Virus record (IMG/VR): IMGVR_UViG_3300021475_000011
Span: 1 to 64,000 of that record
DNA length: 64,000 nucleotides
Reading direction: 5' to 3' (one strand)
Origin: a virus
Shown: positions 1-7,822 of the stretch, one piece after another
Layout of the letters: the number at the start of each line of letters is the position of its first letter
Numbering within the stretch: the stretch's first letter is position 1
The notes under the pieces: model-generated
Databases searched by the model: none
The model's input: only the letters and a program-made list of their open reading frames with translations
Told to the model about the DNA's origin: nothing
Made by a program: the position numbers and the translations under genes

Positions 1-11
1 CCCCCCCCCCC
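1..11. repeat. terminal C11 homopolymer
   Basis: Eleven C at the very first bases, inside an open reading frame. It probably marks an assembly break at a G/C homopolymer rather than a physical genome end. Confidence 0.6.
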
Positions 12-259
12 TCGACCTTCGTATCTTCGAGAGTTTCCAAGTTACGCAACTCGGAAACAGGCGCAGGTACAAGCACGCTTGTATCGGGCTCCGCGCCTTC
101 TTCGAGCGGCGTGTCGCACCATCCACACGACCCGTTGCGCATCGGCACGACCCGCTCAAGGCACGTCGGGCACCACTCCGTTATCTCGTTCGTGCGCGGC
201 TGCGGACGCTCGCCAAGCGGCAGAATCTCGATCGGTGGCTTGTCGAGCAGCGCGTCCAC
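1..259 (-). CDS. partial small zinc-ribbon protein
   Basis: The 3' end is cut off by the start of the sequence, so only about 86 residues are seen. Translation from a GTG at 259 gives VDALLDKPPIEILPLGERPQ, then a W-C-P-T-C pair and a C-G-W-C pair 14 residues later: a four-cysteine zinc knuckle. The start is chosen because operator copy O1 (260-276) directly abuts this GTG, as at other genes here. The frame runs into the terminal poly-C tract as a glycine run. Function unknown. Confidence 0.6.
   Translation of the reverse strand, partial: MDALLDKPPIEILPLGERPQPRTNEITEWCPTCLERVVPMRNGSCGWCDTPLEEGAEPDTSVLVPAPVSELRNLETLEDTKVEGGG
33..58. repeat. GTTTCC...GGAAAC inverted repeat
   Basis: GTTTCCAAGTT and AACTCGGAAAC, 26 bases in all, inside the partial zinc-ribbon gene. 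It closely resembles the dyad at 1920-1947 after terL. Confidence 0.5.
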
Positions 260-276
260 TGTCAAGCGACATTACA
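260..276. promoter_or_regulatory. palindromic operator O1
   Basis: TGTCA-AGCGACA-TTACA; one mismatch to the consensus TGTCA-N7-TGACA. It directly abuts the GTG at 259 of the downstream minus-strand zinc-ribbon gene. Confidence 0.6.
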
Positions 277-338
277 AGGCCGTCCGGCGGCTGCACTCAT
301 TATGTATGCAATGCGTATACGGCTCGTATACGAGCAGA

Positions 339-668
339 CTACGGGAGCGTCGTCAGCGGGTCGCTCGCCGGCCGCTTCGGCACCGGCGGCCTCACACGAT
401 CGCCACCGTTCTCGATCGCATACTGAAGCCCATCGCGCGCTTCACGCCACGCCCGGCAGTCCTGCTCAAGCCGACGATCGGCGTAGCCCTGGTTGAAGCC
501 CACGCCCTGCTGTCGCTCGCCGGCGGTCGCAGGGTCCGTCATGCTCAGCGACCATTCGAGGTCAGCCGTCCTCGCCTTGAATGTGGCCGCCGCGTCGGCG
601 ATCCGCAAGCCGGGCGCGCGCGCAGCCTCGAACTCGTCCACGAGCTGCTGCCGCTCGTCGTCGGTCAT
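339..668 (-). CDS. small charged protein, unknown function
   Basis: 109 residues, mostly helical and charged, with no recognised domain. The ATG at 668 overlaps the stop of the preceding gene (ATGA), indicating translational coupling inside a run of small genes. Nothing links it to virion structure. Confidence 0.7.
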   Translation of the reverse strand: MTDDERQQLVDEFEAARAPGLRIADAAATFKARTADLEWSLSMTDPATAGERQQGVGFNQGYADRRLEQDCRAWREARDGLQYAIENGGDRVRPPVPKRPASDPLTTLP

Positions 669-967
669 GCCACCGCCGCCAGCTCGTCAGGCGTCAGCTC
701 GTCGTGCTCGGCGTCGTAGGCAGTCCAGAACGCCTCGTGCCGGGCTTCAGCATCGTTGAGCATCTGATTCCACGCCTTCATCACGCGCACGGCTGTCCTG
801 CCGGGCTTCGCGTGGCGGCGCTCGAGCTTGACCATCGCGCCACCACCACGGGTCACAGCGAGCACACAGAGCGCCGTCTGCCGGTGGATCGCGCGCACAG
901 CGCCGTCGTGGTCGCGGTGCTTGCGCATGACCGTCCGAGCGGTCGCGTGCGGTATCTCAGCGGCCAT
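665..967 (-). CDS. small basic helical protein, unknown function
   Basis: 100 residues; basic N-terminal half and acidic C-terminal tail (DELTPDELAAVA). The stop overlaps the next start (ATGA), and the start overlaps the preceding gene by 11 nt. No family recognised. Confidence 0.65.
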   Translation of the reverse strand: MAAEIPHATARTVMRKHRDHDGAVRAIHRQTALCVLAVTRGGGAMVKLERRHAKPGRTAVRVMKAWNQMLNDAEARHEAFWTAYDAEHDELTPDELAAVA

Positions 968-1259
968 CGGTCAGCAGCGTCATCGTGCGCGTGTTGATCC
1001 ACGGCCACAGGCCCGCCGGCAGCATCCCGCCGACGTAGCTGCGCAGCTCCGCGACGAGCAGCCGATCGTCGCCCTCGCACACGGTCTGCAAGCGTGTCGT
1101 CCAGTCGTTGATGCCCTCGCTCGTCTCGACGAGCCATGCGCCGGTCATCACGCGCTCGGATCGCCGAGCGAAGCGCGCGATCAACTCGGCGGCATCCTCG
1201 AGGCGAGCAGGTCGGCCCTCGACGCCGGTCTTCCGGTCCATGACGATCGTCAACAGCAT
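957..1259 (-). CDS. small protein, unknown function
   Basis: 100 residues, starting MLLTIVMDRK, with a tryptophan-containing C-terminal half. It overlaps its downstream neighbour by 11 nt and meets the upstream gene at 1259. No family recognised. Confidence 0.65.
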   Translation of the reverse strand: MLLTIVMDRKTGVEGRPARLEDAAELIARFARRSERVMTGAWLVETSEGINDWTTRLQTVCEGDDRLLVAELRSYVGGMLPAGLWPWINTRTMTLLTDGR

Positions 1260-1633
1260 CAGCGATATGGCCGCTCGAACTCGGCGCGCAGATGTGCGAG
1301 CTCGGCATCAGAGAGCGGCCGAGCCGACGGCCAGCCAGCGATGCGGTTCCGCTCGATCAGCGGCGACACCGGGTCGTCGTAGTAGTGCGTCCCACCGATC
1401 TGATGCTGCGACATCGGGCCGAGGCCCTTGTCGGTCGGCCACACGATCAGCTCCCACGTCGGCACGTCGATCAGCGGCTCGTTGTTGCGGACGCTCACCG
1501 TGTAGCCGTTGTCGAGGATGTAGTGCGTCAGCCCTCGTTGAAAGCGCGCGCCGAACGCGGTCAGGCTCCCGTCAGCGTGCCGGTGGTGCTCGCACTCGAA
1601 CGGCGGTTCGACGAACGGGTAGCGGAGCTTCAC
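1259..1633 (-). CDS. small protein, unknown function
   Basis: 124 residues from the GTG at 1633, chosen because it overlaps the preceding stop (GTGA). A longer frame exists to 1705 but would run into the upstream gene. The sequence alternates short strands and Trp/Tyr-rich loops (TWELIVWPTDKG, GGTHYYDDP). No family recognised. Confidence 0.65.
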   Translation of the reverse strand: MKLRYPFVEPPFECEHHRHADGSLTAFGARFQRGLTHYILDNGYTVSVRNNEPLIDVPTWELIVWPTDKGLGPMSQHQIGGTHYYDDPVSPLIERNRIAGWPSARPLSDAELAHLRAEFERPYR

Positions 1634-1890
1634 GCCACGGCCAGCACGCCGATGATGAACCCGAGCAGCAGCCCGAGCGCCAGCACAGCGAAGCCACAGA
1701 GCCACAGCGCGGCCTTGTCGATGTTCAGCCGCGACGTGCCGGTCTGAGCTTCACGCCACTGGCCGGGCAGGTTCCACCACTCGCACCTGCACGCGCACGG
1801 CCCATCGTGACCACGCGGCCTCGAGCACCACAGGCCACGCGGCGCGCGATCGTGGTTGCAGGTGACGGCGATGTCCCTCAGCTTCACCAT
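1630..1890 (-). CDS. small Cys-containing membrane protein
   Basis: 86 residues. The N-terminal half has five cysteines (positions about 11, 22, 33, 35 and 44). The C-terminal 23 residues form one hydrophobic helix ending GFIIGVLAVA, so this is a tail-anchored membrane protein. The ATG at 1890 overlaps operator O2 by one base, so this is the first gene of a regulated unit reading toward the left edge. Confidence 0.65.
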   Translation of the reverse strand: MVKLRDIAVTCNHDRAPRGLWCSRPRGHDGPCACRCEWWNLPGQWREAQTGTSRLNIDKAALWLCGFAVLALGLLLGFIIGVLAVA

Positions 1891-1906
1891 GTCAGGCGAG
1901 TTTACA
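1890..1906. promoter_or_regulatory. palindromic operator O2
   Basis: TGTCA-GGCGAGT-TTACA; one mismatch. It shares 16 of 17 bases with O13 (63302-63318). It overlaps the ATG at 1890 by one base. Read on the minus strand it contains TAAACT, a possible minus-10 box eight bases before the ATG. Confidence 0.6.
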
Positions 1907-1919
1907 GGCCCGCTCGACA

Positions 1920-1947
1920 GTTTCCTAGTTCCTAGAAACTCGGAAAC
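1920..1947 (-). terminator. inverted repeat after the large terminase gene
   Basis: Arms GTTTCCTAGTT and AACTCGGAAAC pair over 11 positions with one mismatch, five bases beyond the terminase stop. There is no U-tract. It could be a terminator or a protein-binding dyad; a similar GTTTCC/GGAAAC pair occurs at 33-58. Confidence 0.4.
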
Positions 1948-1952
1948 AGCGC

Positions 1953-3596
1953 CTACCCGAGCACGCGCACGCGCGGGACGCTGCCGATCAGCTTGGCGTA
2001 GGCGTGAACAGCAGCATCGACCTGATCGTCGTGGACGGTCGGGTCGGGGAACGCTTCAAGCTCGGCCTCGAAGCCCATCAGCCACTTCGCGGGGCGCCCG
2101 TGAACATCGGTGTCGGCGTGGATCACACGGCGCGCACGGTAGGCGTTGCTCAGCGGGATCGCCCGGAACTCCTTGTCGCCCTCCGGTGTCTCCAAGTGCA
2201 GCGGCAGGCGCGTGGTCTGTTCAAGGTGCTGCACGACGGCCGTGCCCTCGTTCGCGTCCTCCACGTTGATGAGGTCCGGCGTGCGGCCGGCGTCCTTGAA
2301 CATCTCGTACAGCTCGACGATCTTGGCCTGCTGCTGCGGCGCCGCGATCCGGTCGCGGTAGACGTGCAGCACCCACTCGTCGGCGCCCTTGACGCCCATC
2401 GTGACGTGCGCGAAGTAGTCGCCGGCGAGCCTGTTCTTCCCGCTCGCGGTGTCCACGCCCTGCACCACCATGTCGAACGACGCCAGGTCCGGCATCGGCG
2501 CGCGCTGGAAGTAGTCGCCGCTGAACGTGTCCCCGGCCAGCACCTTCGGGTTGCCCTGCTTGACGAGCTCGAAGATCAGTTCGTCGTCGCGGCGCTGAGC
2601 TTCAAGGTTCTCGCGGCTCTCGACCGCCGGCCACAGCGGCTCGGTCCCGTACTGCAAGATCGGCTGCTGCACGCCACCACACGCCGGGCACGGCGGCGCA
2701 TCGTGGCCGGCGCGCGCGTCGGGCCGTGGCTCGTAGCAGTCGCCGCACACCACGCTCCGGTCCCAATAGCCCAGCGCGGGCATCGTCACGATCTTGAACC
2801 CGAGGTCTTGGAACAGCGGCACGAGGTCGTTCTGACTCCACCGCGTCCCGATGACCACGATGCGACCGAAGCCTTCCGGTGGCTGCCCCGCCGGCGGGAG
2901 CCGCTTGACGAGCGTCGTCTTCACCCAATGCCGGATGCCGCGCATGACCGTCTCGCTGCGCGCGTCCTTCCACGTCAACGGGTCATCGACCACGATCTCG
3001 TCGAAGCGCTTGCCCACGATCGGGCCGCCGATGCCGCTGGCGAGCACAGACGGGTTCGGGCCTGCTGGCGCGCCCGTCACGTAGAACTGATCCCGAGCAG
3101 CGCCGCGCTTGAAGTCGAGGCGCACGTCGGGGTAGATCGCTTGGAACTCGGGCGACTGGATCGTGTCCCACACCGCGCCGCTGAAGCCGCTGGCGAGCGT
3201 GTACGTGTTGCCGATCAGCCCCAGCCGGACTTTGCCGTGCGAGCTCCCCAGCCGCCACGTCGGATAGACCCACGACCCCCAGCTCGACTTCGCGTAGCCA
3301 GGCGGCGCCACGATGTAGACGAACGGGTACGCCGTGCTGTCCTGCAAGATGCGCGCCCACTCACGATGATGACGCTGCGCGACCATCGGCACGCCTGCGT
3401 CTGTGCGGTGGACGGCGGCTGCGTGCGCGATCAGGTTGGTTGGCGCCTTGCGTCGTAGTTCTGCGAGCGCGAGGCCGGTGGCGCGGCGTAGGCGGTGGTC
3501 CCCGAGCTGGTCCGCGATGTCTTTGGCCTGTAGCGCGGCCACGCGGTTCGCTTCGGCTGTGACGAGCTGGCGGGTGTTGTCTGACCCTTCGCTCAT
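1953..3596 (-). CDS. terL: terminase large subunit
   Basis: 547-residue packaging motor: ATPase plus nuclease that cuts and translocates DNA into the prohead. Walker A-like APPGYAKSSWG is at about 97-106 and Walker B FDEIVVDD at about 198-205, followed by a coupling motif IGTRWSQND at about 249. The nuclease half has GVDTASG (about 381), VEDAN (about 445) and HDDQVDAA (about 522). Two cysteine pairs (about C284/C287 and C303/C306) between the domains suggest a zinc knuckle. The ATG at 3596 overlaps the DUF1643 stop (ATGA). It lies far from the portal in this window. Confidence 0.93.
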   Translation of the reverse strand: MSEGSDNTRQLVTAEANRVAALQAKDIADQLGDHRLRRATGLALAELRRKAPTNLIAHAAAVHRTDAGVPMVAQRHHREWARILQDSTAYPFVYIVAPPGYAKSSWGSWVYPTWRLGSSHGKVRLGLIGNTYTLASGFSGAVWDTIQSPEFQAIYPDVRLDFKRGAARDQFYVTGAPAGPNPSVLASGIGGPIVGKRFDEIVVDDPLTWKDARSETVMRGIRHWVKTTLVKRLPPAGQPPEGFGRIVVIGTRWSQNDLVPLFQDLGFKIVTMPALGYWDRSVVCGDCYEPRPDARAGHDAPPCPACGGVQQPILQYGTEPLWPAVESRENLEAQRRDDELIFELVKQGNPKVLAGDTFSGDYFQRAPMPDLASFDMVVQGVDTASGKNRLAGDYFAHVTMGVKGADEWVLHVYRDRIAAPQQQAKIVELYEMFKDAGRTPDLINVEDANEGTAVVQHLEQTTRLPLHLETPEGDKEFRAIPLSNAYRARRVIHADTDVHGRPAKWLMGFEAELEAFPDPTVHDDQVDAAVHAYAKLIGSVPRVRVLG

Positions 3597-4105
3597 TCTG
3601 GCGTCCACGGTTGCGGTGTGAGGCGCGCGGGCTGGTAGAGCGGGTGTAGGGGTGCGCCGTGCTTGCTCAGGCCGAGGACGTGCAGGGCCCGCGGTGGGTC
3701 GCCCTGCAAAATTGCGGCGGCGCGCTCCGCGCGGTAGTTGTCCGCGTTCGTGCCCCACGCGCACACGACGATGCCGGCTTCTGCGGCCAGGCGGGCGAGC
3801 CACACGTCGGCGTCCGGGCCAATCGGGTCCTCGACCTTGCGGAGCTGGCCGGGGTCAGTGGAGCGCCAGGCGTACAGGTTCGCCATGACGAGGCCGGGAT
3901 AGCCCCAATCGCGGGCGAACCTGATGCAGCGGCGGATCGTCGGGTCGTCCTGTGTCTCGTCGGCTGTGGAGGGGTTCAGGCCGACGAACACCACGGGCTT
4001 GCCGTCGCCCCATGTGCGGCGCAGCGCGTAGCGGTAGCGGCGGCAAGGGCTGAAGTCGGCGCGCGGCAGCTCGTGGCCGGCGTCGAGCGAGAGCTGCCCG
4101 GTCAC
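3593..4105 (-). CDS. DUF1643 family protein
   Basis: 170 residues from a GTG overlapping the MmcB-like gene stop. It carries the DUF1643 signature: VFVGLNPSTADETQDDPTI, a Cys/Arg helix, NLYAWRSTDP, and a late G-L-S-K-H-G-P-x-H-P segment. The family is widespread in phages and bacteria and its biochemical role is unsettled. It is translationally coupled to both the MmcB-like gene and terL. Confidence 0.85.
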   Translation of the reverse strand: MTGQLSLDAGHELPRADFSPCRRYRYALRRTWGDGKPVVFVGLNPSTADETQDDPTIRRCIRFARDWGYPGLVMANLYAWRSTDPGQLRKVEDPIGPDADVWLARLAAEAGIVVCAWGTNADNYRAERAAAILQGDPPRALHVLGLSKHGAPLHPLYQPARLTPQPWTPE

Positions 4106-4833
4106 GTCCGCTCGCGTAGCTTGCGCATGACTGCGTGCGCGATGGCACCGCTCTCCTGTTCGCCGTGGCCGCGGTCGCGCATCGTGGCGTCCACCGCTGC
4201 GACGACGGCCATGTAGGCGAAGTTGCTCTGTTCGACGTGGCCGAGCTGCGCGCGTAGCTGCCGCTCCTTGGACGGGTCGATCGCGTGGCGGATCAGCTCC
4301 GCCGATTGGTGGGCCGTGAACGGTGTCGGGTGGTGGCGTGGCTCCGCTTCGACCCTGATCTTGCAGCCGCCGCCATCGACCTCGAGTAGCCCGCACTCGG
4401 GCGGGACGTACAGGCGGCGGTCGTCGGTCGGCTCGCGGCGGTCGAGCTCGTCGGGCTTGAGCAGCCCCGCGGGGACGGCGAACAGGAAGTAGTGGCTGTG
4501 CGCGAGCGCCCACAGCGCCTTGCCCGGCCACTTCGGGACGGGTCGGCTGCGGTAGCTTGCGCCCTCGCCGGGCTGGTAGCCATACAGCTCGCGGCGCAGG
4601 TCTGAGCGGCTGACCTTGACCTCATACGCCACGATCGCGTTGCGCACGACACGGCCAGCGCCCGAGAGGCCAGGTGCTTTCGCTGTGCGCCACACGCCGA
4701 TCGCCAGCGTGTCGATCCCGCCGGTGGCGGCGCTGTAGCCGCTGAACGCCTCGTCCACGCAAACCCACTGGCCGGACGAGCTGTCGCAGCCGTGGCGGCG
4801 GTGGATAGCGGCCTTGACCTCACTGGCCTGCAT
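4102..4833 (-). CDS. MmcB-like putative DNA-repair nuclease
   Basis: 243 residues from ATG 4833. An aspartate in GIDTLAIGVWR followed by AYEVKVSRSDLRREL gives the D...E-x-K core of a PD-(D/E)XK fold. The downstream pattern (YFLFAVPAGLL, then a GLLEVDGGG segment) matches MmcB-type proteins. Such proteins are thought to act in DNA repair; the phage role is unknown. Its start overlaps the upstream gene by 14 nt. Confidence 0.65.
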   Translation of the reverse strand: MQASEVKAAIHRRHGCDSSSGQWVCVDEAFSGYSAATGGIDTLAIGVWRTAKAPGLSGAGRVVRNAIVAYEVKVSRSDLRRELYGYQPGEGASYRSRPVPKWPGKALWALAHSHYFLFAVPAGLLKPDELDRREPTDDRRLYVPPECGLLEVDGGGCKIRVEAEPRHHPTPFTAHQSAELIRHAIDPSKERQLRAQLGHVEQSNFAYMAVVAAVDATMRDRGHGEQESGAIAHAVMRKLRERT

Positions 4834-5944
4834 CGAGCCGGTCACGGACTGCCTGCTCGACAGGGCCGACGCCGCGCACATGCAGCACGCGCTCTAGCCG
4901 ATCGAACAGGTGAGGGTGCTCCGGGTTGTCCTCCGCGAGCTTGAACAGCAGGTCCACGTAGCGGTCGCGGTCCTGCTCGTCGAGCGCGTCGTCGGTCAGG
5001 GGGGGGGGCGCAGCTTGGCGAGCGGCGCGCGCGGCGTCGCTGTCGTCCAGCTCCACGCCGGCAGGTGTCAGCGACGCCAAGCCCTCCGGGGTGAAGATCG
5101 GCTTGCCGTTCAGGGCCTCGGACACCGCGCCCGTGCAGTCGGGTTGTGAGGACGCTTCCTCATTTGCGCCCTCATCTGAGGCGCCAGAATCGGAAGTGTC
5201 GTCGATCGGGACGGCCTGCGTCGGTGTGGCGCCGGTGTCTAGCCCGTACTCCACGGCCACGGGGATGCGGTAGAGCTTGGACGCCTTCGCGCTGCGGTTC
5301 GCGCCCGGCCAGTCGTGCGCGCTGCGCTCCGTAGGCTCAACCTTACCTTCACCCTTCAGGACTTGGAGGTCGTGCGCGACCTGATGCGGCGCGCAGCCAA
5401 GCTCATGCTCGAGCAGCTTCACGCTGCGCGGCTTCTCGCTCAGCAGCTCCACGATCCGGCGGCGCCGGTCGGCGCTCGCGGTGTTCGCGCCGTGGCGGCG
5501 AGTGCTCGGCTCGAAGCGCTTGAACCCTGCCGGTGGTGAATCGTCCGCAGGTTGCGGGTCCGGGTCAGCGGGCCGTGCAGGTGCGGGCAGCGCCGGCGGC
5601 GAAGATGGCGAAGGTGCTGCCGCGCCGGTGACGGGAGGAGTCGAGGCCGGCGCAGCAGCGCCGCTCATTCTCCCGAGGCCCGCCGACAACACCTGCGAGA
5701 CGGGCATCCCCGTCATATCGGCGAGCACGTCCGCAAGATCACGCTCCCCGATGTCGGCCGTCGGACGGTTCCGTGCGATGGCGACCTTCTCAGCCATCCT
5801 GCGCACAGCGTTTTCGAGCGACCCCCGGTCCTTGTACTGGCGGTAGAGGCTGAGCGTCGAGTCCACGCCGCGCCGGCGCAGATGGCGCAGCACCGTCCGC
5901 TCGTGCTCGCTCAAGACCTGCTCTGCGACCTCCGCGTCGCTCAC
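4820..5944 (-). CDS. putative DNA-binding protein with winged-helix segment
   Basis: 374 residues from a GTG overlapping the preceding stop (GTGA). The N-terminal third has a helical region (SEHERTVLRHLRRRGVDSTL), then a Pro/Ala linker. A central helix-turn-helix-like stretch (RRRIVELLSEKPRSVKLLEH, with a QVAHDLQVLKGEGKVEP wing) follows. The C-terminal part is acidic. A G10 tract (4999-5008) encodes three prolines in frame. The position, in the terminase operon, is consistent with DNA processing, but no family was recognised. Confidence 0.7.
   Translation of the reverse strand: MSDAEVAEQVLSEHERTVLRHLRRRGVDSTLSLYRQYKDRGSLENAVRRMAEKVAIARNRPTADIGERDLADVLADMTGMPVSQVLSAGLGRMSGAAAPASTPPVTGAAAPSPSSPPALPAPARPADPDPQPADDSPPAGFKRFEPSTRRHGANTASADRRRRIVELLSEKPRSVKLLEHELGCAPHQVAHDLQVLKGEGKVEPTERSAHDWPGANRSAKASKLYRIPVAVEYGLDTGATPTQAVPIDDTSDSGASDEGANEEASSQPDCTGAVSEALNGKPIFTPEGLASLTPAGVELDDSDAARAARQAAPPPLTDDALDEQDRDRYVDLLFKLAEDNPEHPHLFDRLERVLHVRGVGPVEQAVRDRLDAGQ
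4999..5008. repeat. G10 homopolymer tract inside a gene
   Basis: Ten consecutive G on the plus strand, reading as Ala-Pro-Pro-Pro-Leu on the minus strand. The frame is open on both sides at this length, so the tract is neutral here, but any indel would truncate the protein. Confidence 0.8.
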
Positions 5945-6099
5945 TTCCGGCGTTCCTGCGCGCCAGGTGGCGGCGTGCCCGGCAGCGGGCGCTTCTCGTT
6001 CGGGCGCGTGCCGCGCTGAACCTCTACAGCGGGCGGACTGCTCGGCGCCGGCGCGTCCTTGCCCTGCTGCCCATCGCCATCGTCCGCCACTCTGACCAT
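5941..6099 (-). CDS. short leader-position protein, 52 residues
   Basis: MVRVADDGDGQQGKDAPAPS start; polar and proline-rich, ending PGAQERRK. It is too short to have been predicted by length cut-offs. The stop overlaps the GTG of the next gene (GTGA), and its own ATG sits six bases after a minus-10-like GATAAT, giving a probable leaderless transcript. First gene of the terminase unit. Function unknown. Confidence 0.6.
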   Translation of the reverse strand: MVRVADDGDGQQGKDAPAPSSPPAVEVQRGTRPNEKRPLPGTPPPGAQERRK

Positions 6100-6105
6100 G
6101 CAAGC

Positions 6106-6133
6106 ATTATCCCACGCTGGCCGGATGACGCAA
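6106..6133 (-). promoter_or_regulatory. probable leaderless promoter of the terminase unit
   Basis: On the minus strand TTGCGT (6128-6133), a 16-bp spacer, GATAAT (6106-6111), then six bases to the ATG at 6099. The spacing places the transcription start at or next to the ATG. Operator O3 lies just upstream. Confidence 0.6.
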
Positions 6134-6136
6134 CCG

Positions 6137-6153
6137 TGTCAACCTCGCTTACA
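6137..6153. promoter_or_regulatory. palindromic operator O3
   Basis: TGTCA-ACCTCGC-TTACA; one mismatch. It lies between the methyltransferase hairpin and the terminase-unit promoter, immediately upstream of the minus-35 element. Confidence 0.6.
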
Positions 6154-6172
6154 GGGAGGATTTTATCCTCCC
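6154..6172 (-). terminator. hairpin after the N4/N6-methyltransferase gene
   Basis: Perfect 8-bp stem GGGAGGAT/ATCCTCCC with a three-base loop, starting one base past the stop codon at 6174. No clear U-tract, so attenuation rather than strong termination is possible. Confidence 0.5.
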
Positions 6173-6173
6173 C

Positions 6174-7487
6174 CTACAGGCCGGCGAACAGCGGCGCGGT
6201 GACACCCGACATGCGCCTGCGCACGAGCTCGACGTACTCCGGGTTCAGCTCCACGCCGAGCGCATCGCGGCCGTGAGCGACGGCAACGCCGAGCGTCGTC
6301 CCGCTGCCCGCGAAGGGGTCTATCACCAACGAGCGCCCCCCCCCGTCAGCATGTGAGCAGGTCGGCTTCCAGCCCGTCGTCTCGGCCTGCGCGGTGCCGG
6401 TCCCGTTGGAGCTGCCGAGCGTCGAGCGCTCCGTGCCGCCCGTCTGCACGCCGCCGTTGCTCTCGACCTTCCGCTTGCCGTAGCGCGAGCCGTTCCAGCC
6501 TTCGTCCTTGCGCTCGACGACGCGCGTCCACGGCGCGCCACAGCTCGAGCACGCCTGCGGGGCGCTGCCCGCCAGCACCATCGGCACGATCAGCTCCTCG
6601 GGGAACGTCGCAAAGTGCGCGTCCGGGTAGGGCCTCGTCGCCACGGTCCACACGTCGCGCTTGTTCCGCCGGCGGCTGGCAGGCGCGCTCTCGCCGCGCT
6701 CAGCGCGTTCGGTGAAGCCCTGACCATAGGGCGACTTGATCGACTGCGGGCTGTTCGGCTCGCCGTAGGTCGCCTCCTCGCTGATCGCCTCCGCGTCGTA
6801 GTAGTAGCGGTCGCTCTTGGCGAGCAGGAAAACGTGCTCGTGCGCGCTGGTCGGCCGGTCGATCACGCTCTCGGGCATCGGGTTCGGCTTGTGCCAGATG
6901 ATGTCCTTGCGGAGATACCAACCGTCTTCACGCAGCGCGAACGCGACAAGCCACGGGATGCCGAGCAAGTCCTTCGGCTTCAAGCTGCCCACGCGCAGGC
7001 CGTGGCCGGTGGCGAGCGCCGGGCGCTGCGTGTTCCGCGCGCGGCCAGGCCCGTCGATGCCGCTGCCCGGCCCGCTGTTGCCGTTGTAGGCGTTGTAGCT
7101 GTCGCCAAGGTTCAGCCACACCACGCCGTCGTCGCGCAGCACGCGCCTGACCTGCTGGAAGACGGCGACCATCTTCTCGGCGTACAGGTCAGGGGTGCGC
7201 TCGAGGCCGATCTGCTCGTCGATCCTGATGGCGCCGCACAGGCCGCAGGTGCTCGAATCCTTCATCGGCCTGACGCCCGTGATGCGGTGCCGGCGCGGCG
7301 CCTTCTGATCTTCCACGGCGCCGCCGACGCGGTGCGAGCACGCGGGGTCGCCGCCCTCCCACTCAGCGGTGCCGTAGTCGCGCAGCCCGAAGTAGGGCGG
7401 GCTCGTGATGCAGCATTGCGCGATCCCGTCGTCCAGTTCAGCCAGGCGCGCGAAGACGCTGCCCTGAAGAATCTCCCACTCGCTCAC
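6174..7487 (-). CDS. DNA N4/N6 methyltransferase (beta class order)
   Basis: 437 residues; transfers a methyl group from AdoMet to an exocyclic amine of C or A in DNA. The catalytic TSPPYFGLRDYG is at about 28-39 and the AdoMet-binding VIDPFAGSGTT at about 395, giving the motif IV-before-I order of the beta class. Two CxxC pairs (CGLC, CSSC) suggest zinc binding in the variable region. The GTG start overlaps the ASCH stop. A C9 tract (6336-6344) encodes Gly-Gly-Gly just before motif I. Confidence 0.9.
   Translation of the reverse strand: MSEWEILQGSVFARLAELDDGIAQCCITSPPYFGLRDYGTAEWEGGDPACSHRVGGAVEDQKAPRRHRITGVRPMKDSSTCGLCGAIRIDEQIGLERTPDLYAEKMVAVFQQVRRVLRDDGVVWLNLGDSYNAYNGNSGPGSGIDGPGRARNTQRPALATGHGLRVGSLKPKDLLGIPWLVAFALREDGWYLRKDIIWHKPNPMPESVIDRPTSAHEHVFLLAKSDRYYYDAEAISEEATYGEPNSPQSIKSPYGQGFTERAERGESAPASRRRNKRDVWTVATRPYPDAHFATFPEELIVPMVLAGSAPQACSSCGAPWTRVVERKDEGWNGSRYGKRKVESNGGVQTGGTERSTLGSSNGTGTAQAETTGWKPTCSHADGGGRSLVIDPFAGSGTTLGVAVAHGRDALGVELNPEYVELVRRRMSGVTAPLFAGL
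6336..6344. repeat. C9 homopolymer tract inside the methyltransferase gene
   Basis: Nine C on the plus strand, three glycine codons on the minus strand, a few residues before the AdoMet motif DPFAGSGTT. The frame is intact at this length; slippage would delete the AdoMet-binding end of the enzyme. Confidence 0.8.
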
Positions 7488-7822
7488 AGCGCGACGAACT
7501 CTACGCGCCACACCATCAGCTCGGGGTCGTACTCGCCGTTGATCCCAGCGAACGCGGCCATGAACTGACGAGGGTCGGAGAAGCCCTCCTTGCGGGCCTC
7601 GGAGAACGACAGGCGTCCGAGCGGCATCCGGCGGCACGAGGTCACGCGCGCTTCACCTATTCGCGTCACGCCGCGGCCAGGATTCACAGTGAAGACCTTG
7701 CCGGGCTGATAGGTGCAGCGCTCCCGCCACCACGGCGACCGGGGGTTGTCGCTGCACAGGCGGCGGGTGACGGTCTTCTCGCCGGCGACGACGAGCGCGG
7801 CGAGCTCGGGCTTGAAGATCAT
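7484..7822 (-). CDS. ASCH/PUA-like domain protein
   Basis: 112 residues. It opens MIFKPELAALVVAGEKTVTR, the family pattern of a strand followed by G-x-K-T-x-T-R-R, and ends in an E-x-M-V-W-R-V-E-F strand. ASCH proteins bind nucleic acids or modified bases. The ATG overlaps the C5-methyltransferase stop and the stop overlaps the N4/N6-methyltransferase start, so it is co-translated between two DNA methylases. Reading or processing a modified base is a reasonable inference. Confidence 0.85.
   Translation of the reverse strand: MIFKPELAALVVAGEKTVTRRLCSDNPRSPWWRERCTYQPGKVFTVNPGRGVTRIGEARVTSCRRMPLGRLSFSEARKEGFSDPRQFMAAFAGINGEYDPELMVWRVEFVAL

Noticed and set aside
2004-3458. Long plus-strand ORF of 484 codons opposite the large terminase
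   Set aside because: Mirror frame of a GC-rich gene; its translation is low-complexity Arg/Val/Leu and the minus-strand protein has full terminase motifs.
6137-6142. TTGACA as minus-35 for the terminase unit
   Set aside because: Spacer to GATAAT would be 25 bp; TTGCGT at 16 bp fits better, and TTGACA is part of operator O3.
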